Under the pieces are notes generated by a model. That model saw only the letters and a list, made by a program, of their open reading frames with translations, did no database searches and had not been told where the DNA came from. DNA of 64,000 nt, from positions 1,116,001-1,180,000 of the forward strand of contig NZ_BIXZ01000001.1 in NCBI RefSeq assembly GCF_005406125.1. Direction: 5' to 3'. Position numbers and translations under genes: made by a program. Positions 8,832 through 18,298 of the stretch are shown here, piece after piece. The DNA is from Haloarcula mannanilytica (GTDB lineage: Archaea > Halobacteriota > Halobacteria > Halobacteriales > Haloarculaceae). Position 1 is the stretch's first letter. Each line of letters begins with the position of its first letter.

Positions 8832-9560
8832 ATGGACGCGACCGCCGATGTCGAAGTGCAACTGGGGCAGGGCGACACCGCGCTGACCGCCCGCGACCGG
8901 ACGCTCCTGCAGGCGGTCGCCGCCCACGGATCGCTGAACAGCGCCGCCGACGCGCTCGGGCGGTCCTACGCCCACGCCCAGCGCCGAATAGTCGAGCTAG
9001 AGGACGCGTTCGGGCCGCTGGTCGACCGCAGCCGCGGCGGCAGCGGCGGCGGCGGCAGTGAACTCACGGCGACGGCCGAGCAACTGCTCGCTCGCTTCCA
9101 GCGCCTCCAGGCCGAGTTCGACGGGGTGGCGACAGCAGAGGAGACCGTCCTCCGTGGGACTGTCGTCGACCGCGACGGGGAACTGGCGACCGTCGAGACA
9201 CCGCCGGGGACAGTCCGGGCCATCGTCGACACCGACGCCGAAGCCGGCGACGCGGTCGAAGTCGGCATCCGCGCCGATACGGTGACGCTGAACGCGCCAC
9301 CTGAAGCGCCGGAGCCGACGGGCACGAGCGCGCGAAATCAGTTTGCCGGGACTGTTGAACGCGTCGACGAAGGCGCGTCTATCGCGCTGGTTTCACTGGC
9401 TATCGATCCGAACACGACGCTGTCCGCGCTCGTGACCGACACGAGCCTCGACAAACTCGACATCACAGCGGGCGCGGAACTGGTCGCGTCGTTCAAAGCG
9501 ACCGCGACTGTCGGCGTCATTCCTGCTATCGAACAGCCAGCATCGGACGAATCGTCGTGA
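8832..9560 (+). CDS. ModE-like molybdate/tungstate-responsive regulator
   Basis: Winged-helix DNA-binding protein fused to oxyanion-binding domains. Residues 15-95 are a LysR/ModE-type helix-turn-helix (LLQAVAAHGSLNSAADALGRSYAHAQRRI). Two TOBE-like modules follow (about 105-160 and 175-230: NQFAGTVERVDEGASIALV, ITAGAELVASFKATATVGVI). This is the layout of ModE. It lies about 100 bp after tupC on the same strand and probably represses tupABC when the anion is abundant. ATG at 8832 is preferred over an upstream in-frame GTG. Confidence 0.82.
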   Translation: MDATADVEVQLGQGDTALTARDRTLLQAVAAHGSLNSAADALGRSYAHAQRRIVELEDAFGPLVDRSRGGSGGGGSELTATAEQLLARFQRLQAEFDGVATAEETVLRGTVVDRDGELATVETPPGTVRAIVDTDAEAGDAVEVGIRADTVTLNAPPEAPEPTGTSARNQFAGTVERVDEGASIALVSLAIDPNTTLSALVTDTSLDKLDITAGAELVASFKATATVGVIPAIEQPASDESS

Positions 9561-9591
9561 TCGAGCCGAAAAAAGCCACGTCCGTCAGCGC

Positions 9592-9753
9592 TCAGAGGCC
9601 CCAGCCGGACGGCAGCAGGTCGGACTGACAGGCGGTACAGGCGACCATCCCGTCGCCGTCGATACAGTGCCGCCGTTCACCGCACAGGTCACACTCCGTG
9701 ACCGTTCCGCGTGTGTTGAAACTGCCTCTGTTCTGGTTGCCGTTGGGGGTCAT
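9592..9753 (-). CDS. Small zinc-ribbon protein (53 aa)
   Basis: 53 residues with two CxxC pairs, ECDLCGERRHC and CTACQSDLLP, forming a likely zinc ribbon. The C-terminus is short and hydrophobic (PSGWGL). Small haloarchaeal zinc-ribbon proteins are abundant and mostly uncharacterised. It stands alone between the ModE-like gene and the radical SAM gene. Confidence 0.65.
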   Translation of the reverse strand: MTPNGNQNRGSFNTRGTVTECDLCGERRHCIDGDGMVACTACQSDLLPSGWGL

Positions 9754-9839
9754 ATCGAACAGTCTTATGCGCGAGAGCCGGATAAGAGTTGGTCGACAGT
9801 TCGTCACAAACCCACTCACAGATCGTCGGTTCGACGGCG

Positions 9840-10916
9840 CTACCGGGCGAGCGGGAGCGAGTAACTCCGCTCGCGCTCGATGACGGCGTCCCACGTCGCC
9901 TCGCACTCGCAACTCACCTGCTCGAACACCGACGGGTCCTGCCGGAGGTCGAAGTCCTTGATAGCTCGCTGGACTTTGTCGTCGCACTCCCCGCAGTTGT
10001 GTGGGCCGCGGTCGCTGCCGTGGCCGACGGGGTCCGAGACGACGATGACATCCTCGTCAGCGGTCGATTCCAGCACGTCGGCGACCGACCAGAGCCACGG
10101 CGGCCGGTAGCCGCCATCGTGGTACAGCTCCTCGACCATCGTGTACCGCTGGACGTTACAGGGGTTCATCGAAACGGTGTGACAGCCGTCGACCGCGGCA
10201 CAGCGTCGCACCGACCGCTTCATGTCCTCGACGGCCTCGGCTTCCGAGAGGAACGGCGGCTTCATCAGCAAGTACGCCTTGACGCCAGCGCCCGCTGCCT
10301 GCGCTGCTTCGGAGGCGTTCTCGAAGTCCTCGAAGTCGAAGTACTTGTTCACGCAGTCGTGGCGCACGCGGTCAGTGGCCGTCTCCAGACCGACGGCCAC
10401 GTCGGTTTCCAGACCCACGTCAACGAAATCGCCGACCGTCTCCTCGTCGACGAAATCCGGCAGCGACTCGACGACGATGCGCTCGCGGTCAGCAAACGTC
10501 TCGGCGATAGCCTGGCGTGTTTCCGCCGGGACCTCGCGCTCATCAAGGAAGCTCCCGGAGGTGTATATTTTGATGAGGCCGCTCTTCTCGTCGCTGTTCT
10601 CACTTTCGTGGTCCAGACAGTGCTGGATCTGTGCCATGAGGTCCTCGTGGGCGACGCTGCCGCCCTCGACGCTCTCGGCGACGTAGCCACACATCGTACA
10701 GCCGCCGGCGCGGGCCCACCGGCAGCCACCGGTGTTCAGGATGATGGTCAGACTCTGGTAGACGCCGTCTGGCGTGTTGTCTTCGTCGAGCCACACGCGG
10801 GTCGGCTCGCGAGGGTCGTACGTCGAGTCGTTGCGCGACCGGATGTCGCGCATCACGGAGTTGTGGGCGTCCATGCCCTTGCCCTCCTCGTAGACCTCGG
10901 GACTGGGCTTGCTCAT
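9840..10916 (-). CDS. Archaeosine synthase radical SAM subunit RaSEA
   Basis: Radical SAM enzyme that works with ArcS to convert the lysine adduct of preQ0 at tRNA position 15 into archaeosine. 358 residues. The cluster cysteines are Cys65, Cys73 and Cys76 (GGCRWARAGGCTMCGY). Downstream it has IKIYTSGSFLDEREVP, ESLPDFV and the late Cys-rich HNCGECDDKVQ. The start is ATG at 10916. The arcS and tgtA genes lie within 7 kb on the same strand, which supports the assignment. Confidence 0.88.
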   Translation of the reverse strand: MSKPSPEVYEEGKGMDAHNSVMRDIRSRNDSTYDPREPTRVWLDEDNTPDGVYQSLTIILNTGGCRWARAGGCTMCGYVAESVEGGSVAHEDLMAQIQHCLDHESENSDEKSGLIKIYTSGSFLDEREVPAETRQAIAETFADRERIVVESLPDFVDEETVGDFVDVGLETDVAVGLETATDRVRHDCVNKYFDFEDFENASEAAQAAGAGVKAYLLMKPPFLSEAEAVEDMKRSVRRCAAVDGCHTVSMNPCNVQRYTMVEELYHDGGYRPPWLWSVADVLESTADEDVIVVSDPVGHGSDRGPHNCGECDDKVQRAIKDFDLRQDPSVFEQVSCECEATWDAVIERERSYSLPLAR

Positions 10917-10954
10917 TGGGGCGAGGTAGCCGATGAGCGCGTAAAGCCGCTTCG

Positions 10955-11350
10955 TTACTTCGAGGCGCCCGGGTCGGTGCGGTCCGACCGCCGGATTGCG
11001 AGCCACGCCAGCCCGGCCAGGACAGCCCCGACGGTGTTGGCAAGGAAGTCAGCGCCGCTCGTCCCGCGCGAGGGGACGAGAGCCTGGAGGAGTTCCACAC
11101 CGGCCCCGTAGAGAACCGCGACGGCCGCCAGCGCCGCCACTGTGACCCACCCACGTGCGCGTCGCGCCCACGCCAGCAACGCCGTGAGCGCCCCGTAGCT
11201 CGCCGCGTGGACCCACTTATCGAGTGAAACGCCGAGCAACACAGGGAGTTGCTCGCTCGGCCCTTCAGGAACCGGAAGCAGCGAGGTGCCGAGTAACAAC
11301 AGAGAAAACCCGACAGCGGGCAGGTACCGTCGGCGTCCCGACCAGTCCAT
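10955..11350 (-). CDS. VanZ-like membrane protein
   Basis: 131 residues with about four transmembrane segments and the VanZ-family pattern DKWVHAASYGAL...LYGAGVELLQALVPSRGTS...DFLANTVGA. VanZ-like proteins are of uncertain function in archaea. It is encoded between the two archaeosine synthase genes and may be co-transcribed with them, but no functional link is evident. Confidence 0.75.
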   Translation of the reverse strand: MDWSGRRRYLPAVGFSLLLLGTSLLPVPEGPSEQLPVLLGVSLDKWVHAASYGALTALLAWARRARGWVTVAALAAVAVLYGAGVELLQALVPSRGTSGADFLANTVGAVLAGLAWLAIRRSDRTDPGASK

Positions 11351-11433
11351 ATCGGCGGTTGCCCCGCTCCGGAGATAAGTCGCGCGGTCAGACGCCGACG
11401 CCTGCCGAGGTCCACGATAGCTGACAGAGACTG

Positions 11434-13221
11434 TTACTGCTCTTCCGTATGGCGCATCTGGACGGCGATACCGCGAGTCGAGGACTGCATCTCCGGGCCA
11501 CTCATCTGTGCGCGACCGACGCCGAAGGCCGCGTCGCCCCGAATCACCACGTCGTCGCCGACGCGGATGTCGTCGCTGGCGTCGGTGATACCGGGCGCAA
11601 GTACCGAGCCGTGGGGAACGAAGGGTTCGATTTCGACCGTTTTCGTCGGCACGTCGCTCTCGACCCAGCGGCGCGCCCCGGCAGTGGTCAAGGAGAGGAC
11701 GCCGTACTGCTGGGCGAGCGCCGCCAGCTGTTCGCCGTCGGCGTCGTCGGCCCGCAGTTGCGGATACCGGCCCTGCGTCGAGAGGTCGTCGAACAGTTCG
11801 TCGCCAGCGCCTTCGCCGAACTGGTAGTCGGCGACAGCGCGGATGGTGTTGTGTTCGCGTTCCCGCTTCGGGTAGCGGTCCCAGCCCTCCAGTTCGGCGG
11901 CGAGGTTCCCCAGCGAGTCCGCCGTCGTCGGGTGGTCAGTGACGGTGTAGGTAAACTCCCGGCCCAGCGAGTCGGCCACGCGCTCGCAGATCTCGCGGTA
12001 GCCTTCGCCGGGAACGTGGGCAATAATCTCCGGGTAGTCGGTATCTTCTAAATAGCGTTCGAGCACGCGGCTGACGAACTCGATTTCGGTGGCGGTCCAG
12101 TTGCCCGTCACCACCGAGTCGTAGTGCTGTGCGGGGTAGGTGAGTTCGAGTTCCTGCGGGACGACGCCGATGGGCGAGGTCATCGAGACGACGTGGGCGC
12201 GCCACTTGATCGCGTCGTGGTACTGCTTGTGACTCTGGGAATCGCTGTAGGGCTTGCGCGCTGAACACGGGACTAACACGAGCGGGCGGTCGTCGAAGCG
12301 CGGGACGTAGCGGTCGGTGACGCGCTCGGCGAACCGTTGGATCTCGACGCGGCGAAGTGAGTCGTCGCTGGCCGCCGAGAGGTCGGCTCGTCGGATGAGC
12401 GGCGTCCGCTCCTCCAAGTAGCTGTACTGCTGGTCCAGCTGTCGGAACGTCGCGGTGAGCCAGTTGTCCTGTCTGGCCTGCCCTTCGACGTAGTCCCGGA
12501 GGCGGCCGTCACGGATGCGGCGGCGGACCCGTCGGAGTTCCGCGGCGAGCGCGTTGACGTTGTGCGCGACACAGTCCTCCCGGTCGAACGCTTCGCGCGG
12601 TTGCTGGCAGGCCGGGCACGAACAGGGGAGTTCATCGAGGTCTTCGAGGAAATAGGCCTCGTCGGTCGTGAGATACCGGCCTTCGGTCCCGCGGATGACA
12701 GCCCGGTCGGGGTCCACGAGGTCGACGCCGGCGTAGACGAGCGTGGCGACGTTTCGCGGCGTGGCGACGCCGGGAAGATAGAGTGCGGTGTCGGCGGGCG
12801 TTGCCTCCCGAACGGTGGTGACAGCGTCAACGAACGCCGAGGCGTGTCCGACGTAACCGGGCGCACCGGCGAGCACGTAGGCGTCGCTGCCGTGGTCCGT
12901 CGCGGTGTCGGGCGAGACGACGGCCGCGCTCGGGAAATCCACGTCGGGGTAGTCGACGGCGAAGGCATCTGCAACTTCATCCGGCGTGCCGGCGGGAAGT
13001 CCTCGGTGGGGCAGGACGGTGAGCAACGATTCGTTTCCTTCGGGGTCGGCCTGCTCGGTCGGCCAGTGGCTCCCGGCGTCGTCGAGGACGTGCCGGCAAT
13101 CGCCCGGCGTATCGGTGTCCACGTCGTCGACCAGCGCCGGCGTCGTCACGGTGTCGGCGAGGCGCAACTCGCCCACTCGCGCGGCGCTGTCGCGCTCGTG
13201 AACCTCGAAGTAGTCGGTCAT
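11434..13221 (-). CDS. arcS: Archaeosine synthase subunit ArcS
   Basis: Adds lysine to preQ0-modified G15 of tRNA; with RaSEA this yields archaeosine. 595 residues. The N-terminal two thirds are a Tgt-like fold that retains the zinc-site-like CSCPACQQPREAFDREDC. The ArcS-specific core has LVPCSARKPYSDSQSHKQYH and the C-terminus is a PUA domain (VLAPGITDASDDIRVGDDVV...GVGRAQMSG). The haloarchaeal paralogue TgtA is encoded 2.5 kb further along. Confidence 0.9.
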   Translation of the reverse strand: MTDYFEVHERDSAARVGELRLADTVTTPALVDDVDTDTPGDCRHVLDDAGSHWPTEQADPEGNESLLTVLPHRGLPAGTPDEVADAFAVDYPDVDFPSAAVVSPDTATDHGSDAYVLAGAPGYVGHASAFVDAVTTVREATPADTALYLPGVATPRNVATLVYAGVDLVDPDRAVIRGTEGRYLTTDEAYFLEDLDELPCSCPACQQPREAFDREDCVAHNVNALAAELRRVRRRIRDGRLRDYVEGQARQDNWLTATFRQLDQQYSYLEERTPLIRRADLSAASDDSLRRVEIQRFAERVTDRYVPRFDDRPLVLVPCSARKPYSDSQSHKQYHDAIKWRAHVVSMTSPIGVVPQELELTYPAQHYDSVVTGNWTATEIEFVSRVLERYLEDTDYPEIIAHVPGEGYREICERVADSLGREFTYTVTDHPTTADSLGNLAAELEGWDRYPKREREHNTIRAVADYQFGEGAGDELFDDLSTQGRYPQLRADDADGEQLAALAQQYGVLSLTTAGARRWVESDVPTKTVEIEPFVPHGSVLAPGITDASDDIRVGDDVVIRGDAAFGVGRAQMSGPEMQSSTRGIAVQMRHTEEQ

Positions 13222-13406
13222 GCAATGGCGTCAGCCACGCGCGACCAACTATCTTGCCTTTGGGCCGGCACTGACACGGGTAGCGAGCATCTACTAGCGG
13301 ATGGTTGACAGTTTGTGCAGTTAACTGACCCTGATTATCGCGAAGGGGCCGCCATCTCCCGATTAATCGCACCCTAACTAATTCCGTAGAGGCTGATTCA
13401 TCGTTC

Positions 13407-14729
13407 GTGCAGCGCCAGTCACGACGAGACGTGTTGCTCGCTCTTTCGGGGACAGCCGCGGCGTTGAGTGGCTGTTCGACCGGCCTCTCCTCGGAGGACT
13501 CGAACGCGAAAGCCGCGTCGCAGGGTACAGAGCCGCTACCGACGGAACGGGCATCTGAGTCAGGAATTCCGAGCAGGCCCGCGATGTTCATCCATCTCGA
13601 TACGGTGGCCGCGATTCGGTCCCGCGTCGAGAGCGGTGCCAGCCCGTGGGCGGAAGCCTACGAAGCATTTACGGCCGATGTCCAGAATGCGATGGCAGCC
13701 GCTCCGGAAAGCGTCACGGACAACGGCGACGGCCACGAGTTCAAAACGAAAGGCCCCGAAGACCCCGAGGCGCGAAAGGATTACGTCAAAGCCATCAGGA
13801 CCGGGGATCGGATCCGCGATCTCGGCCTCGCCTACCAGTACACCGGTTCGGACCAGTACGCCGAGAAGGCAATCGAACTGTTGAACCATTGGTTCCTCGA
13901 TTCCGAGACGCGGATGGCCCCGGTAAAGACCAACAGCATCGAACTGTTCATCACGCTCCCCAAGATGTGGTGGGGTGCGGAGCTCGTTCGCGGCCACGAG
14001 AGGTGGAACGATGACAGCGTCGGCAGTGAAGCCGATCTACAGGAATGGATCCAGACGTTCCTGGACGACGTTGGCCACGACATTCCGACCTCTTTTGGCC
14101 AACAGAACATCTTCAACTGGCAGGAAATGTCCCACGCCGCCGGTGCGGTGTATCTCCGGGACTGGGACCGGTTCCGAGACGCCATGCAGCGAAACCGCGA
14201 GGACGGCTTCAATCAACTCCGGGAAGATGGCCTGCTGGAAAACGAGATCGTTCGCGCGTCGAGCTTGGCGTACTCACTGTACGCGGCGAAAGCACTGGTC
14301 ACCGCCGCGGAACTCAGCCGGATCTACGCCGACAAGCTTGATGGCCCCACTCTGTACGAACACGAGAAGTTTGGGGGAGACAAAGGCGCTATCGAGCGGA
14401 TTCTCGATGCTCACGCACCGTACGTGGGCGACCCCGAGGCCTGGGAAGCACTGGGCGAGGGTGACCCCGAGCGGTTCGAGAACGAACACGGGTTCCCCGC
14501 CAGAAAGCAGGAGGCCGCGTCCTCGCTGTATGAGGTGGCCTACTCCTACTACGAGAAAGACACGTACTTGGAAGCGCTCAAACAGAGCGGACGGCCGGTG
14601 AAGAACGTCCCGACGTACGTCTCGGCCCAGCAGGCTGCAATCAACGACCCCGACCGACCGCACCGGGACGAACGCATCCTCGGCTGGACGACGTTCTCGC
14701 ACGGCGAGCGGTTCCGGCTCGACCTGTAG
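13407..14729 (+). CDS. Exported alginate-lyase-fold protein
   Basis: 440 residues with a GTG start. The N-terminus carries a twin-arginine motif (SRRDVLLALSGTAAALSGC) with a lipobox Cys at about residue 23, so it is probably exported by Tat and lipid-anchored. The mature domain is all-helical and matches the alginate lyase (alpha/alpha toroid) family: VKTNSIELFITLPKMW, QQNIFNWQEMSHAAG and YSYYEKDTYL are typical. The substrate is unknown; uronic-acid polysaccharide is the family expectation. It is flanked by the archaeosine genes without obvious operon partners. Confidence 0.72.
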   Translation: MQRQSRRDVLLALSGTAAALSGCSTGLSSEDSNAKAASQGTEPLPTERASESGIPSRPAMFIHLDTVAAIRSRVESGASPWAEAYEAFTADVQNAMAAAPESVTDNGDGHEFKTKGPEDPEARKDYVKAIRTGDRIRDLGLAYQYTGSDQYAEKAIELLNHWFLDSETRMAPVKTNSIELFITLPKMWWGAELVRGHERWNDDSVGSEADLQEWIQTFLDDVGHDIPTSFGQQNIFNWQEMSHAAGAVYLRDWDRFRDAMQRNREDGFNQLREDGLLENEIVRASSLAYSLYAAKALVTAAELSRIYADKLDGPTLYEHEKFGGDKGAIERILDAHAPYVGDPEAWEALGEGDPERFENEHGFPARKQEAASSLYEVAYSYYEKDTYLEALKQSGRPVKNVPTYVSAQQAAINDPDRPHRDERILGWTTFSHGERFRLDL

Positions 14730-14802
14730 CGGGCCGAGCGGTGTCGCCCAGTCGGGGCAGCCACACCGCCACGCTTTGGATGCCCGCGACTTCAGAACCG
14801 GT

Positions 14803-15678
14803 ATGAATGTTGCCGTGACCGGCGGTCGGGGCAGTTCCGGGCGCTGGATCGTCGACCGACTCGCCGGACCGCACGACGTGACGGTGCTCGACCGCCGCCT
14901 CCCCGACGACGGGGGCCATCCGGCCGTCGACTACCGGGCACTGGACCTGACAGACGCCGGGAGCGTCTTCGATTCACTGACTGCCATCGACCCCGATGCA
15001 GTGGTCCACTGGGCGGCGATCCCGGTGGCTGGAACCCACCCCGGGGTGGACCTCTTTCGGAACAACACGCTTGCGGCGCACACCGTCCTCTCGGCGGCCG
15101 GCCGCGTCAGCGCTGACGTGGTCCAGGGGTCCTCGGACGGCGCGTACGGCTTCTTTTTCGCCGAGGAGACGCCCATCCCGGACGAACTCCCGATTACGGA
15201 GGGGCACGCGCTCCGGCCGGAGGACGACTACGGACTCTCGAAGGTCGTCACCGAGGAAATCGGGAAGACGATCGCCCGCCGGGACGGCATCTCGGTGGCG
15301 TCGATCCGCCCGTCGTGGATACAGATTCCGGGGGTGTACCCCTGCCGAGACGACGACTACGTCAACGACCTCGCGGCCGGGGCGGGCAACTACTGGTCGT
15401 ACGTGGACGTACGGGATGTAGTCGACCTCGTGGAGACCGCCCTCGTGGGGGAGGTCGAAGGCCACGAGGCGTTCAACTGCGTCGGCCCGGACAACGCGCT
15501 CGGCCGCCCGCTGGTCGAACTCATGCAGGAACACTACGGCGCAGTTCCGGACGACTGCACCGTCACTGGGGACGACCCGGCGTACGCGACGGCCAAAGCC
15601 ACGGACCGACTCGGCTGGGAGCCGGCCCGATCCTGGCGCGATGCTGCCGATGAGGACGTGGACGTGCCGGTAGTCTGA
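14803..15678 (+). CDS. NAD-dependent epimerase/dehydratase (SDR)
   Basis: Extended short-chain dehydrogenase, 291 residues. The nucleotide-binding motif is VTGGRGSSGRWI at the N-terminus, and the catalytic region has SSDGAYGF and DDYGLSK (YxxxK). It probably modifies a nucleotide sugar. ATG at 14803 places the Rossmann motif at the very N-terminus. Confidence 0.8.
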   Translation: MNVAVTGGRGSSGRWIVDRLAGPHDVTVLDRRLPDDGGHPAVDYRALDLTDAGSVFDSLTAIDPDAVVHWAAIPVAGTHPGVDLFRNNTLAAHTVLSAAGRVSADVVQGSSDGAYGFFFAEETPIPDELPITEGHALRPEDDYGLSKVVTEEIGKTIARRDGISVASIRPSWIQIPGVYPCRDDDYVNDLAAGAGNYWSYVDVRDVVDLVETALVGEVEGHEAFNCVGPDNALGRPLVELMQEHYGAVPDDCTVTGDDPAYATAKATDRLGWEPARSWRDAADEDVDVPVV

Positions 15679-15700
15679 CCGGTTGGCGAGACAATTGGTA

Positions 15701-17173
15701 TCAGTCGCGGGCGTGCAGGTCCCGCAGGCGGACGCCCTCTGGCACGCGGTCAAGCGCTGTCGCCGGCCAGTCGTCGTGGACCAGCGTGAAGGACACGTCA
15801 GGATGGAGGTCGACCAGCCGCCGGACGCCGTCCGCTGCGGCCTCGTAGGCCGCCCGGTCGGTCTGGTCCGGGACCTCCGCGGTCAGGGGATACGTGTCGG
15901 CGAGTTCGCGCGGATACGGGCCAAACGGCGGCAGCACGCCCCAGGTCTCGTCGTAGCGGGCGCTGGAACTCCCCTCAGTCAGGAGCACCTCGTCGCCCTC
16001 GACAGGGAGCCGCTCCAGTCGATCCTGATGCCGTCGGACTTCGGGCCGTCGAGCGCTCTCAGTTGAGGTGTAGAAGAACGCGTCCTTCGAGACGGGGTCG
16101 GTCCGTTCGAGTTGTTCGGCGTGATCGAGCAGCGCGCGGTAGCCGTCGAGCATCGCCGGGTGCCCGCGGGCGCGGCTGTCGACAAGTTCCATGAGGTTGC
16201 CCGAGCGAATCGCCTGCTTGACCGTCCGGATTTCGCCGTAGGTGACATGGAGGTTATGCCGGGCGAGCAGTTCCTCGCGCTGGTCGGCGTCCATCCCGTC
16301 GAGTTCCGCCGGCGTGTGGGCGGTACAGACCGGACAGTGACACGGGAAGTAGGTCAGTTCGGACAGTAGTTCCGTCCCCTGGACCGTGAGATATCGGTCA
16401 TCGCGGGCGTACAGCGCGTACGCCGCGGAGTCGAACAGGTCACAGCCAAGCGCGGCCGCCATCGCAAACATCATCGGATGGCCCGCGCCGAACAGGTGGA
16501 CCGGGCCGACCTCCCCCAGCCCGCGCTTGCAGGCCGCGACAACATCGGCGAGCTCGGCGTAGCGGTACTCGTTCATCAGCGGGACGACAGCCCCCAGCGG
16601 GAACACGTCGAGTCCGGTGGTGACGGCGTCCGCGGCGGCACGCTCGCGCAGGTCTGGATAGGTCGACCCCTGGACCGGTGCGCTAACGAGCATCTCACCG
16701 GTATCGACAGTCGCGGCGTGTTCGAGTCGCTCCTGGGTCGTTTTGAGTTCCTCAGTCGCCCGCTCGCGGTCTACGTCCGGCGGCGTCGGGATGTCGACCG
16801 GCGTACCGATGTCCGAGCCGATCTCGTGCTGGAACTCCAGTATCTCCTCGGTTGTTACGTCGATGTCGCCGTACTCCGCGAGCTGGAACGAGCCGGAGTC
16901 GGTCATGATGGCCCCGTCGAACCCGAGCAGGTCGTGCAGGCCCTGCTCCAGTACGGGCTCCCGGAGGTCCTCGGAGCCGTGCAGGATGTAGCTGTTCGTG
17001 ATGAGTATCTCCGCCCCGAACTCGGATTCGAGCGTCGCCGGCGCAACCGTCTGGACGTGGGGGTTAACCACGGGCAGAATGGTCGGCGTCTCGACGGTGA
17101 CGCCGGCCCGCGGCACCGTTAGCTCGCCCAGCCGGCCCGCTGCGTCGTACTGGCGGACCTCGAAATTCGTCAT
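15701..17173 (-). CDS. tgtA: tRNA-guanine(15) transglycosylase
   Basis: Exchanges G15 of archaeal tRNA for preQ0, the first tRNA-level step of archaeosine synthesis. 490 residues. The catalytic nucleophile region is [16 protein letters not shown] (Asp of TDSGSFQ) and the substrate loop is [15 protein letters not shown]. The zinc site is [11 protein letters not shown] with a later His. The haloarchaeal protein is shorter than the methanogen enzyme because the PUA domains are largely missing; a PUA domain is found in ArcS instead. Confidence 0.93.
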   Translation of the reverse strand: MTNFEVRQYDAAGRLGELTVPRAGVTVETPTILPVVNPHVQTVAPATLESEFGAEILITNSYILHGSEDLREPVLEQGLHDLLGFDGAIMTDSGSFQLAEYGDIDVTTEEILEFQHEIGSDIGTPVDIPTPPDVDRERATEELKTTQERLEHAATVDTGEMLVSAPVQGSTYPDLRERAAADAVTTGLDVFPLGAVVPLMNEYRYAELADVVAACKRGLGEVGPVHLFGAGHPMMFAMAAALGCDLFDSAAYALYARDDRYLTVQGTELLSELTYFPCHCPVCTAHTPAELDGMDADQREELLARHNLHVTYGEIRTVKQAIRSGNLMELVDSRARGHPAMLDGYRALLDHAEQLERTDPVSKDAFFYTSTESARRPEVRRHQDRLERLPVEGDEVLLTEGSSSARYDETWGVLPPFGPYPRELADTYPLTAEVPDQTDRAAYEAAADGVRRLVDLHPDVSFTLVHDDWPATALDRVPEGVRLRDLHARD

Positions 17174-17215
17174 TACACCCCGTCGTCGGCCAGCGCGCCT
17201 AAGAGTTGTGTTCGT

Positions 17216-17473
17216 CTATTCGTCCGGTCGCTCCGGCCCGCCGGGGACCAGTTTGCGCTGGGGCCGGTGGACGGTCCCGGACTCCTCGTCGGCGACGTAC
17301 GCCTGCGACGTTCGGAACATATCGACCACCTCGCCGCGGGACCCGTAGGCGTCCTCGACGAGCCGTTCGAGCAACTCCGCACGCGAGATCGGCTGGCCAG
17401 TCCGGCGGCGGACGGCCGCGCGCAGTTTGTCCAGCCGGCGTTCCGTCTGTTCATCGAGTGCAATCGAGGCCAT
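17216..17473 (-). CDS. Ribbon-helix-helix-like small protein
   Basis: 85 residues: MASIALDEQTERRLDKLRAAV followed by SRAELLERLVEDAYG, the strand-helix-helix pattern of small CopG/ribbon-helix-helix DNA-binding proteins. The tail is charged and probably disordered. ATG at 17473 is chosen because the beta strand starts there. No toxin gene is adjacent, so it may be a stand-alone regulator. Confidence 0.5.
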   Translation of the reverse strand: MASIALDEQTERRLDKLRAAVRRRTGQPISRAELLERLVEDAYGSRGEVVDMFRTSQAYVADEESGTVHRPQRKLVPGGPERPDE

Positions 17474-17517
17474 ATGCTTAATGGTACCATTTCCCATGGC
17501 TTCAAGCTGTCGTCGGT

Positions 17518-18063
17518 TCAGCGCTCGAACAGCGCGTAGTACATGATACCCAAGGCAGCGCGACCGTCTCGGAGCGTGCCGTCCCGTACCGCCTGGACCA
17601 GTGAATCGAAGTCCGCGGTGTCGACGCGAATCGATTCGTTGTGGTCCAGGTCCTGGTCGGCCGTGGCCTCACACCCGCGTGCGACGTAGTAGTGGAACAC
17701 GTAGTCGGTGTTGCCGTTGGCCGGTTCGCCCGTATAGAGGTGGTCGAGCGTATCGGCCTCGTACCCCGTCTCCTCACCGAGTTCCCGGGCGGCGGTGACC
17801 TTCGGGTCGCCGTCTTCGTCTTCCATCGTTCCGGCCGGCAAGCCGCGGTTGACCCGCCGGACCGGCTGTCGCCACTCCTCGATAACGACCACATCACCAT
17901 CAGTGGTGAACGGGAGGATGACGACGCTGTCGCCGTTTTGTACGTAGTCGAACGCTCCGTCGGTCCCGTCGGGCAGGCGAACGGTCTCGCGGATGACATC
18001 GAACCCCGGACAGGCGTAGGCGGTTTCGGCACCGAGCGTCTCCCAGGCGAGTTCCTCGTCCAT
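17518..18063 (-). CDS. NUDIX hydrolase (ADP-ribose pyrophosphatase-like)
   Basis: 181 residues. The Nudix box is recognisable as PAGTMEDEDGDPKVTAARELGEETGY, cited here only by its core residues REL-GEETGY and the upstream Gly and Asp. An EEWRQPVRRV segment before it is typical of ADP-ribose/NDP-sugar hydrolases. Asp replaces Glu at the first box position. It cleaves nucleoside diphosphate derivatives; the substrate is not determined. Confidence 0.82.
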   Translation of the reverse strand: MDEELAWETLGAETAYACPGFDVIRETVRLPDGTDGAFDYVQNGDSVVILPFTTDGDVVVIEEWRQPVRRVNRGLPAGTMEDEDGDPKVTAARELGEETGYEADTLDHLYTGEPANGNTDYVFHYYVARGCEATADQDLDHNESIRVDTADFDSLVQAVRDGTLRDGRAALGIMYYALFER

Positions 18064-18157
18064 ACCGGCAGTGTGGCTCCCACCGACAAAATCCACATGG
18101 GTCCACGCAAATGCAGGCATCAGACAGATACGACGGGCCGCACTACGTGAAAGTGAA

Positions 18158-18283
18158 ATGAAAATATCGACTATCGTTCTCTTGCTCGGCGTCGTGTTGT
18201 TCGTCCTCCCGGTCCCCGGTACGTTCATCGGCGGGGGGCTGGTGCTCGTGGTCGGCGCGCTGGCTCGGTGGTTCGGTCTCTGA
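18158..18283 (+). CDS. Small two-helix membrane protein (41 aa)
   Basis: 41 residues with two hydrophobic stretches separated by PGTFIGGG: MKISTIVLLLGVVLFVLPVP and GLVLVVGALARWF. Transporter-like glycine content but far too short for a transporter. It is divergent from the nudix gene and ends 15 bp before the convergent lipoprotein locus. The function is unknown. Confidence 0.5.
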   Translation: MKISTIVLLLGVVLFVLPVPGTFIGGGLVLVVGALARWFGL

Positions 18284-18298
18284 AAACGCGACAGCGAC

